From assembly GCF_009828105.1 (NCBI RefSeq), contig NZ_WTYQ01000002.1, positions 620,001 through 684,000 on the forward strand: DNA of 64,000 bases, written 5' to 3'. The first letter of the stretch is position 1, and each line of letters starts with the position of its first letter. Source of the DNA: Altericroceibacterium indicum. Its GTDB lineage: Bacteria; Pseudomonadota; Alphaproteobacteria; Sphingomonadales; Sphingomonadaceae. The notes below the pieces were generated by a model. It saw only the letters and a list, made by a program, of their open reading frames with translations, did not search any database and had not been told where the DNA came from. Made by a program: the position numbers and the translations under genes. Of this stretch, positions 42,698 to 51,529 are shown piece after piece.

Positions 42698-44533
42698 TTA
42701 ACCCTTGGAAGCGATCCAGCGGTCAATCTTGGCTTCAAGAACCGGCAGTGGCAATGCCCCGGTGTTCAGCACCTGATCATGGAATTCCCGAATATCGAAT
42801 TTCGCGCCAAGGGCCGATTTCGCCTTATCACGCAATTCCTGAATTTTCAGCGCCCCGACCTTATAGGCCAGTGCCTGACTGGGCATGGCGATATAGCGTT
42901 CGACTTCCGCCGTAGCATCGGTGCGGCCCATGCCGGAATTGGCCAGCATGTAATCAATCGCCTGTTCACGGGTCCAGCCCTTGGCGTGAATGCCGGTATC
43001 GACCACCAGCCGCATGGCGCGCAGCATCTCATCGTCCAGCGTGCCGAAATGCTGGTAAGGGTCTTTATAGAAGCCCATCGGATAGCCGAGTGTTTCAGCA
43101 TAAAGCCCCCAACCTTCGACATAGGCCGTATTGCCGCCGAAGCGCATGAAGCTTGGCAGCGCGGTATTTTCCTGCGCCAGACTGATCTGGAAATGGTGCC
43201 CCGGTGCGCCTTCATGCAGATAGAGCGTGGTTTCACCCGGCGTGGTGCGGCTCGGCAGATCATAGGCGTTGAAATAGAACACACCGGGGCGTGATCCATC
43301 AGGCGTGCCGGACTGGTAAGACCCGCCCGCTTCGAACTTCTCGCGGAATTCCTCATAGGGCCGGATTTCAAGCCGTGTCTTGGGGGTATGCGCAAAATAC
43401 TGCGGGATTTGCTTATCCACCGCCTTGCCAATGGCATAATAACGCTGGGTCAGATCTTCGCGGCTTTTCGGCTTAAACTTCGGATCAGTGCGGATGTAAT
43501 CGAAGAATTCGCTCAGCGTGCCATCAAAGCCAACTTCGGCCTTCACCTGCTCCATTTCTTTCTTGATGCGAGAGACTTCGCTCAGGCCGAGATTATGGAG
43601 ATAATCGGGGGAAAGGGGCAGAGTGGTCGTCTGCTCAATCATCTGCTTATACAGCGCAGCGCCGCCCTTCATCTGGGACAGGCCAATGCTGTCACGCGCG
43701 GCGGGCAGATAGGTCGTCTTCAGGAAATCGCGCATCCGACGGTTGGCCGGATAGATCTGGTTTTCAATCACATCACGATATTCGGCAGTCAGCCTGGTTT
43801 TTTCCGCATCGGAAAAACTATCCGGGAATTGCGTCACCGGGCCCCAGTAAGGGGATTGTTCAAGCGGCTGGGCAAGCTGCGTATCGAGCTGCTCAATCAC
43901 ATTGCGGATCGTGAGCTTGGTTTCAACCACCCCGCTCGCCATGCCTTCACGCATCTTGGCGATGGAGCGATCTGTCAGCGCGACATATTCCTTATGGCGC
44001 TTCAGATTGTTTTCGTAATCCTCCACCGTCTTGAAAGGGGCGGCCCCTTGCCCGCTGGCGAAGGTGGGGTAGAATGTGTGGAAGCCCGTGAAATGGTTGA
44101 TCGGGCGCACATCATTGAGCGCAATGATTTCCGGTGTCAGATTTTTGAGCGCTTCATTCTGATCATAGGCGAAGACATCATAAGCGATCTGATCTGTTTC
44201 ATTGAGCGAGCTGCGATCAATCGCCTTCAGCGCTGCCAGCGCCTTTTGCGCATTAGCCCTTTCAGTATCATTATAGGCCTTGGTGTAATAATTCCCCAAA
44301 TGATCGGCATAGCGCATATCGCCCCGGAACAGCGCATTCAGCGGATTGTTGGCCAGCTCGGCTTCATCGGATGCGGCGAAAACGGCGAACAACCGGTCAT
44401 GCGCAGATGAGGATGGGCTGGCAATCTCTGCAGTTGCGGTGGCCGTTGCGGGTGCTTCGCTCTGCATAGTGGCGCAGGCAGCAAGCGGCAAAGCCGCCAC
44501 GGCGCCGAGCAGAGCGATACGAATAGAAATCAT
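42698..44533 (-). CDS. DUF885 family lipoprotein, predicted metallopeptidase
   Basis: This 611-residue protein has a lipoprotein-type signal (lipobox LAAC, Cys20) and a large helical DUF885 domain. The putative metal site is HEGAPGHHFQ (about residue 440) and the downstream conserved Glu lies in VEGWGLYAE. DUF885 is related to M3/M32-like metallopeptidases, though substrates are unknown. An amidohydrolase gene with its own signal peptide lies downstream on the same strand, so the pair may act on peptides outside the cytoplasm. Confidence 0.9.
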   Translation of the reverse strand: MISIRIALLGAVAALPLAACATMQSEAPATATATAEIASPSSSAHDRLFAVFAASDEAELANNPLNALFRGDMRYADHLGNYYTKAYNDTERANAQKALAALKAIDRSSLNETDQIAYDVFAYDQNEALKNLTPEIIALNDVRPINHFTGFHTFYPTFASGQGAAPFKTVEDYENNLKRHKEYVALTDRSIAKMREGMASGVVETKLTIRNVIEQLDTQLAQPLEQSPYWGPVTQFPDSFSDAEKTRLTAEYRDVIENQIYPANRRMRDFLKTTYLPAARDSIGLSQMKGGAALYKQMIEQTTTLPLSPDYLHNLGLSEVSRIKKEMEQVKAEVGFDGTLSEFFDYIRTDPKFKPKSREDLTQRYYAIGKAVDKQIPQYFAHTPKTRLEIRPYEEFREKFEAGGSYQSGTPDGSRPGVFYFNAYDLPSRTTPGETTLYLHEGAPGHHFQISLAQENTALPSFMRFGGNTAYVEGWGLYAETLGYPMGFYKDPYQHFGTLDDEMLRAMRLVVDTGIHAKGWTREQAIDYMLANSGMGRTDATAEVERYIAMPSQALAYKVGALKIQELRDKAKSALGAKFDIREFHDQVLNTGALPLPVLEAKIDRWIASKG

Positions 44534-44643
44534 GGGTCAGTCCCCCCTAAAAATATAGCTGTCTTGCCCATGAAGGCAGGACGAACAAAGCGCGTGGGGC
44601 GCTCTGCCAAACAGCATGGATATTCGACGAATTACACTTTCAA

Positions 44644-45930
44644 TCAATTGATTACGCGGCCGCGCACCATCACCCAATCGACCTTTTCCAGCAGCGCAGC
44701 ATTGTCGAGCGGATTGCCGTCGAGCGCGATGATATCGGCAGAATAGCCGGGGGCGAGCCGGCCGATTTCATTCTCCATGTCCAGCACTTTGGCGGCCACG
44801 GTAGTGGCACTGGCGATGGCTTCAGGGCTGGTCATGCCGGCATCCATCAAAAGCGCGAATTCGCCGGCATTGCGGCCATGTTCGAACACGCCGGAATCGG
44901 TGCCAAAGGCAATTGTAACGCCCATCGCGCGTGCCTGACGCACGGCATCACCCAGCTTGCCCGCCACTGCCCGGATTTTCTCTTCCACGACCGGGGTATA
45001 GATACCCTTGTCCAACCCTTCGCCCACGCTTTGAATCGCCATCAGCGTCGGCACCAGCACGGTGCCATGTTCCTTCATCACTTTAAGTGCTGCCGTATCG
45101 GCATAAGTGCTGTGTTCAATCGTATCGATGCCGGAACGTGACGCGGCTTCAATCCCGCGGGCGCCATGGGCATGGGCCATCACTTTGAGCCCCAGCGAAT
45201 GGGCCGTGTCGGCAATCGCAGTCATCTCCGCATCGGTGAAATGCGCGCCGAGCCCCCGCCCCTGCTGCGATAACACACCGCCGGTCGCCGTAATCTTAAT
45301 AACGTCTGCGCCATTCTGGCTCGCCTTGCGCACCTTGGCCGTGCAATCCACCGCTCCGGTGCAGGCATAGCCTGAACTAAGCAATTCATTCACTTCAGGG
45401 CGAAAGCCGGTAATGTCGCCGTGCCCGCCGATAATCGCCAGCGGATAGCCTGCGGCCACAATGCGGGGGCCGGGAATAATACCTTCGGCTGTCCCGCGGC
45501 GTACCGAATAGATCGCTTCTGCCGCGCCGCCGGCATCACGCACGGTGGTAAAACCAGCCTTGGCGGTTAAACGCGCATTCTTGGTGCCAAGCACCACGCC
45601 CCATTCATCAGGCTCCACCGCTTCGCGCCAATAATCGCCGCCCGGATCGCCGGTCAGATGGGTGTGAAGGTCAATCAGGCCGGGCATCACGGTCTTGGTT
45701 TTCAGGTCGATCAGCGTGGCGCCTTCGGTCAGCGGCTGAAATCCTTCTTCAATCGCGGTGATGCGCCCATCGGTGACATGGATCGTCGCCGGACCGGAAA
45801 AACCATCCGAGGCATCACGGATAATATGGCCTGCCTGAATGACATAGCTTTCCGCCGATGCCGGAGCCGCCAGTGCCAAATTTGCGCAGGCAGCCATCAC
45901 CATGGTGCCCAATATGCCTATCCGCTTCAT
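44644..45930 (-). CDS. Exported amidohydrolase (imidazolonepropionase-like)
   Basis: This 428-residue protein has a cleavable signal peptide (cut near APASA-ES) and an amidohydrolase barrel. Metal ligands are the HTH of LIDLHTHLTG, Lys in VIKITATGG, His in MAHAHG and in DTIEHSTY, and Asp in AFGTDSGV. Related secreted enzymes act as dipeptidases or Xaa-Pro-type peptidases, so a peptide or amide substrate is plausible. It lies between the DUF885 and mipA-like genes on the same strand, but a terminator separates it from mipA. Confidence 0.9.
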   Translation of the reverse strand: MKRIGILGTMVMAACANLALAAPASAESYVIQAGHIIRDASDGFSGPATIHVTDGRITAIEEGFQPLTEGATLIDLKTKTVMPGLIDLHTHLTGDPGGDYWREAVEPDEWGVVLGTKNARLTAKAGFTTVRDAGGAAEAIYSVRRGTAEGIIPGPRIVAAGYPLAIIGGHGDITGFRPEVNELLSSGYACTGAVDCTAKVRKASQNGADVIKITATGGVLSQQGRGLGAHFTDAEMTAIADTAHSLGLKVMAHAHGARGIEAASRSGIDTIEHSTYADTAALKVMKEHGTVLVPTLMAIQSVGEGLDKGIYTPVVEEKIRAVAGKLGDAVRQARAMGVTIAFGTDSGVFEHGRNAGEFALLMDAGMTSPEAIASATTVAAKVLDMENEIGRLAPGYSADIIALDGNPLDNAALLEKVDWVMVRGRVIN

Positions 45931-46016
45931 CAATATTCCCCTATTGCATTGCGGACCATCATGCGGCCACTTCCCCGCCCCGGCAAGCCCGCAAGAGAGG
46001 TTCCATCCACAAAGCA

Positions 46017-46055
46017 AAAGAGGCACCCGGAAGGATATCCAGGCGCCTCTTTATC
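46017..46055 (-). terminator. Rho-independent terminator after the mipA-like gene
   Basis: AAAGAGGC (46017-46024) and GCCTCTTT (46045-46052) form an 8-bp stem; on the minus strand it ends in four T residues, 30 bases after the MipA/OmpV stop codon. Confidence 0.75.
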
Positions 46056-46081
46056 TTCCGGCCATCAGCCGCTTACGATGC

Positions 46082-46939
46082 TTAGAAAGTGTAGCTCAAT
46101 CCAACGCCGCCCATCCACTGGTCCGCAGAACCGCGAACCGATGTGATGGGGGAACGCTTGGCATCGTCCAGCATACGTGAATAGCCTCCGAGGACGAAAA
46201 CCCCCAAGCCGCCATTCGTGAAATCGCCATCAAGATCGAAACCGGCGATAAAATTGGCCCCGACAGACTGCCAGCCACCCTTGGCTTTATATTCCGACAG
46301 GCCGCTATTGGCAGCTCCGGCAGAATCGATGGAATAATAATAATCCATGAAATTATCATCGCCACGAGTCGCACTGACAGACAGACCTGCCTGAATGCCC
46401 CGGCTCAAGGGTGTGAGGTAAGACACAGATGGCGAAATCGTCATGCCCTTATGCGCGCCAAGCACATCCCACTGGGCATTTACGCTGATATTGAACTGGT
46501 CATAGGGATTGATCACGCCGGGAAAGGTGATCCCAGCCTGCGGGCCGACTTCCAATGCCGTATCCAAATCACCCAGACGTTCAACCACATCATCCTTTAT
46601 CCGCCCGACGCGATCGCGCCGCAGGCTAATCACTGGGCCAAGTTGAAAGTTCGGGCTGGAATTGCTGTCATCAATCAGATCGAGCGCCACGCCGCCACCA
46701 ACCGGGTTGATCCGAACACCACGAATCTTGCCGCGCACAAGTGGAATAACACCCGCCTTGTAATCGTCTGAACCTGCATAGCTCGGCATATAAATGCCGC
46801 CGACGCCAACTGTCAGATGGTCACCCTCAAGAACATTGTCCTTAGGTGCATTCGTATCAGCTTCCTGCGCCATCGCAGCGCTGCTCATACCCGCAATCGC
46901 GAGCGAAAATACGCCAGCGCATGATAGCTTCTTAAACAT
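46082..46939 (-). CDS. MipA/OmpV family outer membrane protein
   Basis: This 285-residue outer membrane beta-barrel protein has a signal peptide (cut after AMAQ near residue 25), alternating strands throughout and a C-terminal Phe in GVGLSYTF, the usual barrel end. MipA was described as a scaffold of murein-synthesising complexes; many members are simply porin-like. A perfect sigma-EcfG promoter lies about 30 bases upstream, so it is a likely general stress envelope gene. crtY diverges from it. Confidence 0.92.
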   Translation of the reverse strand: MFKKLSCAGVFSLAIAGMSSAAMAQEADTNAPKDNVLEGDHLTVGVGGIYMPSYAGSDDYKAGVIPLVRGKIRGVRINPVGGGVALDLIDDSNSSPNFQLGPVISLRRDRVGRIKDDVVERLGDLDTALEVGPQAGITFPGVINPYDQFNISVNAQWDVLGAHKGMTISPSVSYLTPLSRGIQAGLSVSATRGDDNFMDYYYSIDSAGAANSGLSEYKAKGGWQSVGANFIAGFDLDGDFTNGGLGVFVLGGYSRMLDDAKRSPITSVRGSADQWMGGVGLSYTF

Positions 46940-46973
46940 AATTTACGTAACCCCTTGTCTTCTTGAAGCCGAA

Positions 46974-46998
46974 AACGGGTAAGTAGGCTGCTTGTTCC
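46974..46998 (-). promoter_or_regulatory. Sigma-EcfG promoter of the mipA-like gene
   Basis: On the minus strand GGAAC (46998-46994), a 16-base spacer and CGTT (46977-46974) match the EcfG consensus exactly. The predicted leader is about 30 bases. Confidence 0.78.
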
Positions 46999-47182
46999 TG
47001 ATCCTTCAGGGCGGTCAAACCTTGCGCAGTTTCCCCTATAAGTTAAAGCTTGAATTGAAAATTCTGGGACAACATGGGTGAAGTCAGAATCGTATTCCGC
47101 TGAAATTCCGCCAAAAGGTCGACGAACATGCTCTGCATCATCAGTTTTCGTCTATCTCTGCAAGCCTGTGTGAACTGATCCC

Positions 47183-48370
47183 ATGAATAGATCAAATATC
47201 GACCTCCTCATTGTAGGCGGCGGCCTGTCTGGCGGCCTGATCGCACTCGCTTTGCAGCAATACCGCCCTGAACTCACCGTCCGTGTTGTGGAAAGCGGCA
47301 TGGTGCTCGGTGGCAATCACCGCTGGAGCTGGTTTGGAAGCGATCTGGATACAGCCGGCCACCGGCTGATGGCGCCCTTCCCTGCAACATGCTGGAATAA
47401 TGGCTATGAAGTGCGCTTTCCTGACCGCAAGCGACAGCTGCCCACCACTTATCATTCGCTCGGATCAGTCGATTTTGACCGTATCCTGCGCCGGATGCTG
47501 CCCGATAACACGGTGTTTTACGGATTAGATGCCGCCAAGGTCAGCGATAGCACCGTCACTCTGACAAGCGGGGAGGTTCTCACTGCTGCCGCGGTGATTG
47601 ATTGCCGTGGGCAAGTAGAAAGTGACGCTTTGCAATGCGGCTACCAGATATTTTATGGTCGGCATATTCGCTGTAAATATCCGCATAAAATCGCCCGTCC
47701 GATCATCATGGATGCCACGGTTGAGCAGTGGGATGGCTATCGCTTTGTCTATTCCCTGCCTTTGAGCGATACTGAGATCTTCATTGAAGATACTTATTAT
47801 GCCGATCAGCCCCGGCTTGATAAGCCCACGCTGTCAGAACGGGTGGATCGCTATTGCGCTCAGCATGGTATTGAAGGTGAAACGATCGGTGAGGAAACTG
47901 GCATATTGCCTGTTATTACCGGTGGCAATTTCGACAAGTTCCAGCGCGAAAACCGCATTTCCGGTGTGGGCAATGCCGGAATGCGCGGTGGTTTCAGCCA
48001 TCCGTTGACCAGCTACAGCTTGCCCCATGCGGTGAATACGGCACTCGCTATCGCCAATATGCCGCGCTTATCCGGAAACGCAGTCGCGCAAATGCTGGAA
48101 CAGCGCGCCCGCCAGCATTGGCACAAAACAGCCTATTATCGCCTCCTCGGCAAGATGTTATTCAAGGCAGCGGAGCCACAAAAACGTTATCGTGTGTTCG
48201 AACACTTTTACTCCATGCCGGAAAGCCTTATCGAGAGATTCTACGCCGCCCGATCAACCCGGCTTGATCGGTTGCGGATTCTCTGCGGGAAACCCCCGGT
48301 GCCCATTTTAGGCGCGCTGCGGGCGATCCTCTCAAAACGAACCGATATCGGGGAAAGGCAGGACGCATGA
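47183..48370 (+). CDS. crtY: Lycopene beta-cyclase CrtY
   Basis: CrtY closes the ends of lycopene to beta-ionone rings, giving beta-carotene. The 395-residue protein has an N-terminal FAD-binding motif (LLIVGGGLSGGLIALAL) and the CrtY-type motifs GGNHRWSWF and AGMRGGFSHPLTSYS. It is the first gene of a crtY-crtI-LOG-crtB operon and overlaps crtI by ATGA. The 243 bases before it hold the mipA promoter on the other strand; I see no clear promoter for crtY. Confidence 0.95.
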   Translation: MNRSNIDLLIVGGGLSGGLIALALQQYRPELTVRVVESGMVLGGNHRWSWFGSDLDTAGHRLMAPFPATCWNNGYEVRFPDRKRQLPTTYHSLGSVDFDRILRRMLPDNTVFYGLDAAKVSDSTVTLTSGEVLTAAAVIDCRGQVESDALQCGYQIFYGRHIRCKYPHKIARPIIMDATVEQWDGYRFVYSLPLSDTEIFIEDTYYADQPRLDKPTLSERVDRYCAQHGIEGETIGEETGILPVITGGNFDKFQRENRISGVGNAGMRGGFSHPLTSYSLPHAVNTALAIANMPRLSGNAVAQMLEQRARQHWHKTAYYRLLGKMLFKAAEPQKRYRVFEHFYSMPESLIERFYAARSTRLDRLRILCGKPPVPILGALRAILSKRTDIGERQDA

Positions 48371-49872
48371 GCGCCGCCAAGATAGACACAACAGGCAAAA
48401 GTGCCTGCGTTATCGGCTCCGGCTTTGGTGGGCTGGCGCTGGCCATCCGCCTGCAAAGCGCAGGAATCCGCACCACTGTGGTCGAATCGCGCGATAAGCC
48501 CGGTGGCCGCGCTTATTATTGGGAAAAAGACGGTTTCACCTTCGATGGCGGGCCTACCGTTGTGACCGATCCCGACTGCCTCAAGCAATTATGGGCGCTG
48601 AGCGGGCAGGACATGGCGCAAGACGTTGAACTGATGCCGGTCATGCCCTTCTATCGGCTCAACTGGCCCGATGGCACCAATTTCGACTATTCCAATGATA
48701 ATGTCGAATTGCGCAAGGAAATCGCCAGGCTCAACCCGGCAGACATCGCCGGTTATGACGAATTTTGCGATTATGCCGCAGGGGTCTACCGCGAAGGCTA
48801 TCTGAAGCTTGGCACGGTGCCTTTCCTCGATTTCACCAGCATGATCAAAGCCGCCCCTGCGCTGGCCAAATATCAGGCATGGCGATCAGTCTATTCCATC
48901 GTTTCCAAATATGTCTCCAACGAAAAGCTGCGCGAAGCCTTGAGCTTCCACACGCTGCTCGTCGGCGGCAATCCGATGACCACCAGCGCGATCTATGCCC
49001 TGATTCACAAGCTGGAAAAGGATGGCGGCGTGTGGTGGACACGCGGCGGCACCAATCGCCTGATCGCAGGCATGGTGCGCTTGTTTGAACGGCTCGGCGG
49101 CACAATGCGGCTGGACGATGCGGTGGTGAAGGTCCACACGCTCGGCACACAGGCCACTGAAGTCGAAACACAGAGCGGCTGGCGCGAAAGTTTCGATGCG
49201 GTCGCCAGTAATGCCGACATCGTGCACAGCTACCGTGATCTTCTGGGTGATAATGTTCGCGGCAAAAAGATGGGCAAGAGCCTGTCTGCCAAGCGCTTTT
49301 CCCCCAGCCTTTTCGTGGTGCATTTCGGAATTGAAGGCCGCTGGCCCGGCATCCCGCATCACATGATCCTGTTTGGTCCGCGCTATAAGGGTCTGCTGGA
49401 CGATATTTACACCCATGGCGTGCTGCCGCGCGATTTCTCGATCTATCTGCACCACCCCACGGTGACCGACCCGAGCATGGCCCCCGATGGGATGAGCACA
49501 TTCTATGCGCTGGTGCCGGTGGCCCATATGGGCAAGCTGGCGGTGAATTGGGATGAAGTCGGCCCCTTGCTTGAAAAGCGTATTCTTGATGAAGTGGGCC
49601 GCCGCCTGATTCCCGATATTCATGATCGGATCATGACCAAGTTCCATTATGCGCCATCCGATTTCGCGCATGATCTTCATTCGCATCTCGGCAGTGCCTT
49701 CAGCCTCGAACCGATCCTGACGCAAAGCGCATGGTTCCGTGGCCACAACCGCGATGATGTGATCAAGAATTTCTACCTGACCGGCGCAGGCACCCATCCA
49801 GGTGCAGGCATTCCCGGTGTCGTGGGCAGTGCCAAAGCCACTGCCGGTCTTATGCTTGAGGACTTAAAGTGA
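48367..49872 (+). CDS. crtI: Phytoene desaturase CrtI
   Basis: CrtI desaturates phytoene to lycopene. The 501-residue flavoprotein has the N-terminal dinucleotide motif CVIGSGFGGLALAIRL, DKPGGRAYYWEKDGFTFDGG and the C-terminal carotenoid oxidoreductase signature TGAGTHPGAGIPGVVGSAKA. It overlaps crtY by ATGA and the LOG gene by one base (TGATG). Confidence 0.96.
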   Translation: MSAAKIDTTGKSACVIGSGFGGLALAIRLQSAGIRTTVVESRDKPGGRAYYWEKDGFTFDGGPTVVTDPDCLKQLWALSGQDMAQDVELMPVMPFYRLNWPDGTNFDYSNDNVELRKEIARLNPADIAGYDEFCDYAAGVYREGYLKLGTVPFLDFTSMIKAAPALAKYQAWRSVYSIVSKYVSNEKLREALSFHTLLVGGNPMTTSAIYALIHKLEKDGGVWWTRGGTNRLIAGMVRLFERLGGTMRLDDAVVKVHTLGTQATEVETQSGWRESFDAVASNADIVHSYRDLLGDNVRGKKMGKSLSAKRFSPSLFVVHFGIEGRWPGIPHHMILFGPRYKGLLDDIYTHGVLPRDFSIYLHHPTVTDPSMAPDGMSTFYALVPVAHMGKLAVNWDEVGPLLEKRILDEVGRRLIPDIHDRIMTKFHYAPSDFAHDLHSHLGSAFSLEPILTQSAWFRGHNRDDVIKNFYLTGAGTHPGAGIPGVVGSAKATAGLMLEDLK

Positions 49873-50453
49873 TGAAACGTCTGGCCGTCTATTGCGGCTC
49901 CGCTTCCCCGGAAGATACACGCTATGTTGAACTCGCCCGTCAGACGGGTGAAACGCTGGCCAAGCGCGGCATTGGTGTCGTTTATGGTGGTGGCCGCCTG
50001 GGTATGATGGGGGCACTTGCCACCGGCGCGCTGGAAGCTGGCGGCGAAGTGATCGGGATTATCCCGGACAAGCTCGCCGGAAGCGAGGTCGCCAATAATG
50101 ACTGCACCGAATTACATATCGTCAAGTCGATGCATGAGCGCAAACAGGCCTTTACCGACCTTTCGGATGGCTTTCTGACCCTACCCGGCGGCGTCGGCAC
50201 GATGGATGAATTGTGGGAAGCGGTAAGCTGGGCACAGCTTGGCTATCACAATGATCCGGTTGGCATTCTCAATGCCTTTGGTTTTTATGACAGCCTGATT
50301 GCCTTCCGCGATCACATGGCCAAAGTCGGCTTTATTCGCCCGGCCCATCAGGGCATCATCATCGCGGATGATGACCTTGGCACACTGCTTGATCGTATGG
50401 CCGCATACGAACCGCACACACCGATCTTCGCCATGAAAGCGGAGGATCTCTAA
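49872..50453 (+). CDS. LOG family protein (short form) inside the carotenoid operon
   Basis: This 193-residue Rossmann-fold protein has the LOG signature PGGVGTMDELWEA (about 105-117) and the N-terminal VYCGSASPE. LOG proteins release a base from cytokinin nucleoside monophosphates, and bacterial members may act on ordinary nucleoside monophosphates. Its place between crtI and crtB, with no link to carotenoid chemistry, is unusual. It begins at an ATG that overlaps the crtI stop (TGATG), and crtB starts 6 bases after it. GTG at 49869 is an alternative. Confidence 0.9.
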   Translation: MKRLAVYCGSASPEDTRYVELARQTGETLAKRGIGVVYGGGRLGMMGALATGALEAGGEVIGIIPDKLAGSEVANNDCTELHIVKSMHERKQAFTDLSDGFLTLPGGVGTMDELWEAVSWAQLGYHNDPVGILNAFGFYDSLIAFRDHMAKVGFIRPAHQGIIIADDDLGTLLDRMAAYEPHTPIFAMKAEDL

Positions 50454-50458
50454 GTTCC

Positions 50459-51469
50459 ATGGCCCGTGAACGCTTGCTTGCCCCATCGCGCATTCTGCGC
50501 ACCACGCCCCGGCAGGTCGGCGGCGGGCGTCAACGTGAAGTGCTGGTTGAAAAAGCGCGCGAATCCATCGCACGCGGTTCCAAGAGCTTTTCCTTTGCCT
50601 CCTCTCTGTTTGACCGGAGCACGCGGGAGAAAGTCTGGTTGCTCTATGCCTGGTGCCGCCGCTGCGACGATGTAGCTGACGGACAGGATCACGGCGGCAA
50701 GCTCAGCCAGCAGAGCAACAATGTTAGCAGGGTGAAGGGCATTCGGGCCCTCACCCACCGGGCATTGGAAGGCCAACCCACCGCCGAAATCGCCTTTGAC
50801 GCCTTCGGCCAAGTGGCAATGGAAGCACGCATCACCCAAGGGCTTGCCGATGATGTGATCGATGGCTTCGCACTGGATGCCGAAGAATGGCGCCCCCGCA
50901 GTGAAGCGGATATGATGCGCTATTGCTACCACGTCGCGGGCGCTGTGGGCGTGATGATGGCACTGGTGATGGGCATTTCGCCCGATGAGGATGAAACGCT
51001 CGACCGGGCGTGTGATCTGGGCCTCGCGTTTCAACTCAACAATATCGCCCGCGATATCTATGAAGATGACGCTGCAGGTCGCTGCTATCTGCCGGTTGAA
51101 TGGCTGGTGGAAGAGGACATTCCCCCCGGCCAGCATATGAAGCCAGCCTATCGTGAAAAGCTGGTCAAGCTGGTGGCGAAGATGCTCGATATGGCTGAGG
51201 ATCATGAAGCCGCGGCCCGCTATGGCGCACGAAATCTATCCTTCCGCCAGCGCTGGGCGGTGCTGTCTGCTGCCAATATCTATGGCGCGATTGGCCGCGA
51301 AGTGCGCAAACGCGGGGGCAATGCCTGGGATCACCGGGTGCATATTTCCAAAGCCGCCAAAGCCCGCCATGTTACCCGCGCTTTCACGCAGGCTCTGCTC
51401 CCGGCAAAAGAGCCCAAATATTACCCTGAATGGACCCGCACGCTTCTTCAGAAACACGCCAAGGCCTGA
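50459..51469 (+). CDS. crtB: Phytoene synthase CrtB
   Basis: CrtB condenses two geranylgeranyl diphosphates into phytoene, the first committed step of carotenoid synthesis. The 336-residue protein has the two Asp-rich substrate sites of squalene/phytoene synthases: AWCRRCDDVADGQ (about 64-76) and NNIARDIYEDDAAGRCYLP (about 195-213). A basic N-terminal tail of about 30 residues precedes the domain. The start at 50459 is 6 bases after the LOG stop. The operon ends here in a terminator. Confidence 0.95.
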   Translation: MARERLLAPSRILRTTPRQVGGGRQREVLVEKARESIARGSKSFSFASSLFDRSTREKVWLLYAWCRRCDDVADGQDHGGKLSQQSNNVSRVKGIRALTHRALEGQPTAEIAFDAFGQVAMEARITQGLADDVIDGFALDAEEWRPRSEADMMRYCYHVAGAVGVMMALVMGISPDEDETLDRACDLGLAFQLNNIARDIYEDDAAGRCYLPVEWLVEEDIPPGQHMKPAYREKLVKLVAKMLDMAEDHEAAARYGARNLSFRQRWAVLSAANIYGAIGREVRKRGGNAWDHRVHISKAAKARHVTRAFTQALLPAKEPKYYPEWTRTLLQKHAKA

Positions 51470-51483
51470 ATGCTGCTGTGATG

Positions 51484-51518
51484 GATGCAGCCGGCTGTCA
51501 GGGCCGACTGCATCTTTA
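51484..51518 (+). terminator. Rho-independent terminator after crtB
   Basis: GATGCAG (51484-51490) and CTGCATC (51508-51514), extended by inner CGGC/GCCG pairing, precede TTTATCTTT, just after crtB. Confidence 0.75.
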
Positions 51519-51529
51519 TCTTTAAACCA

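Noticed and set aside
43388-44410. 340-codon plus-strand open frame.
   Set aside because: It lies wholly opposite the DUF885 gene, which has a clear signal peptide and family motifs; the frame has no recognisable domain.
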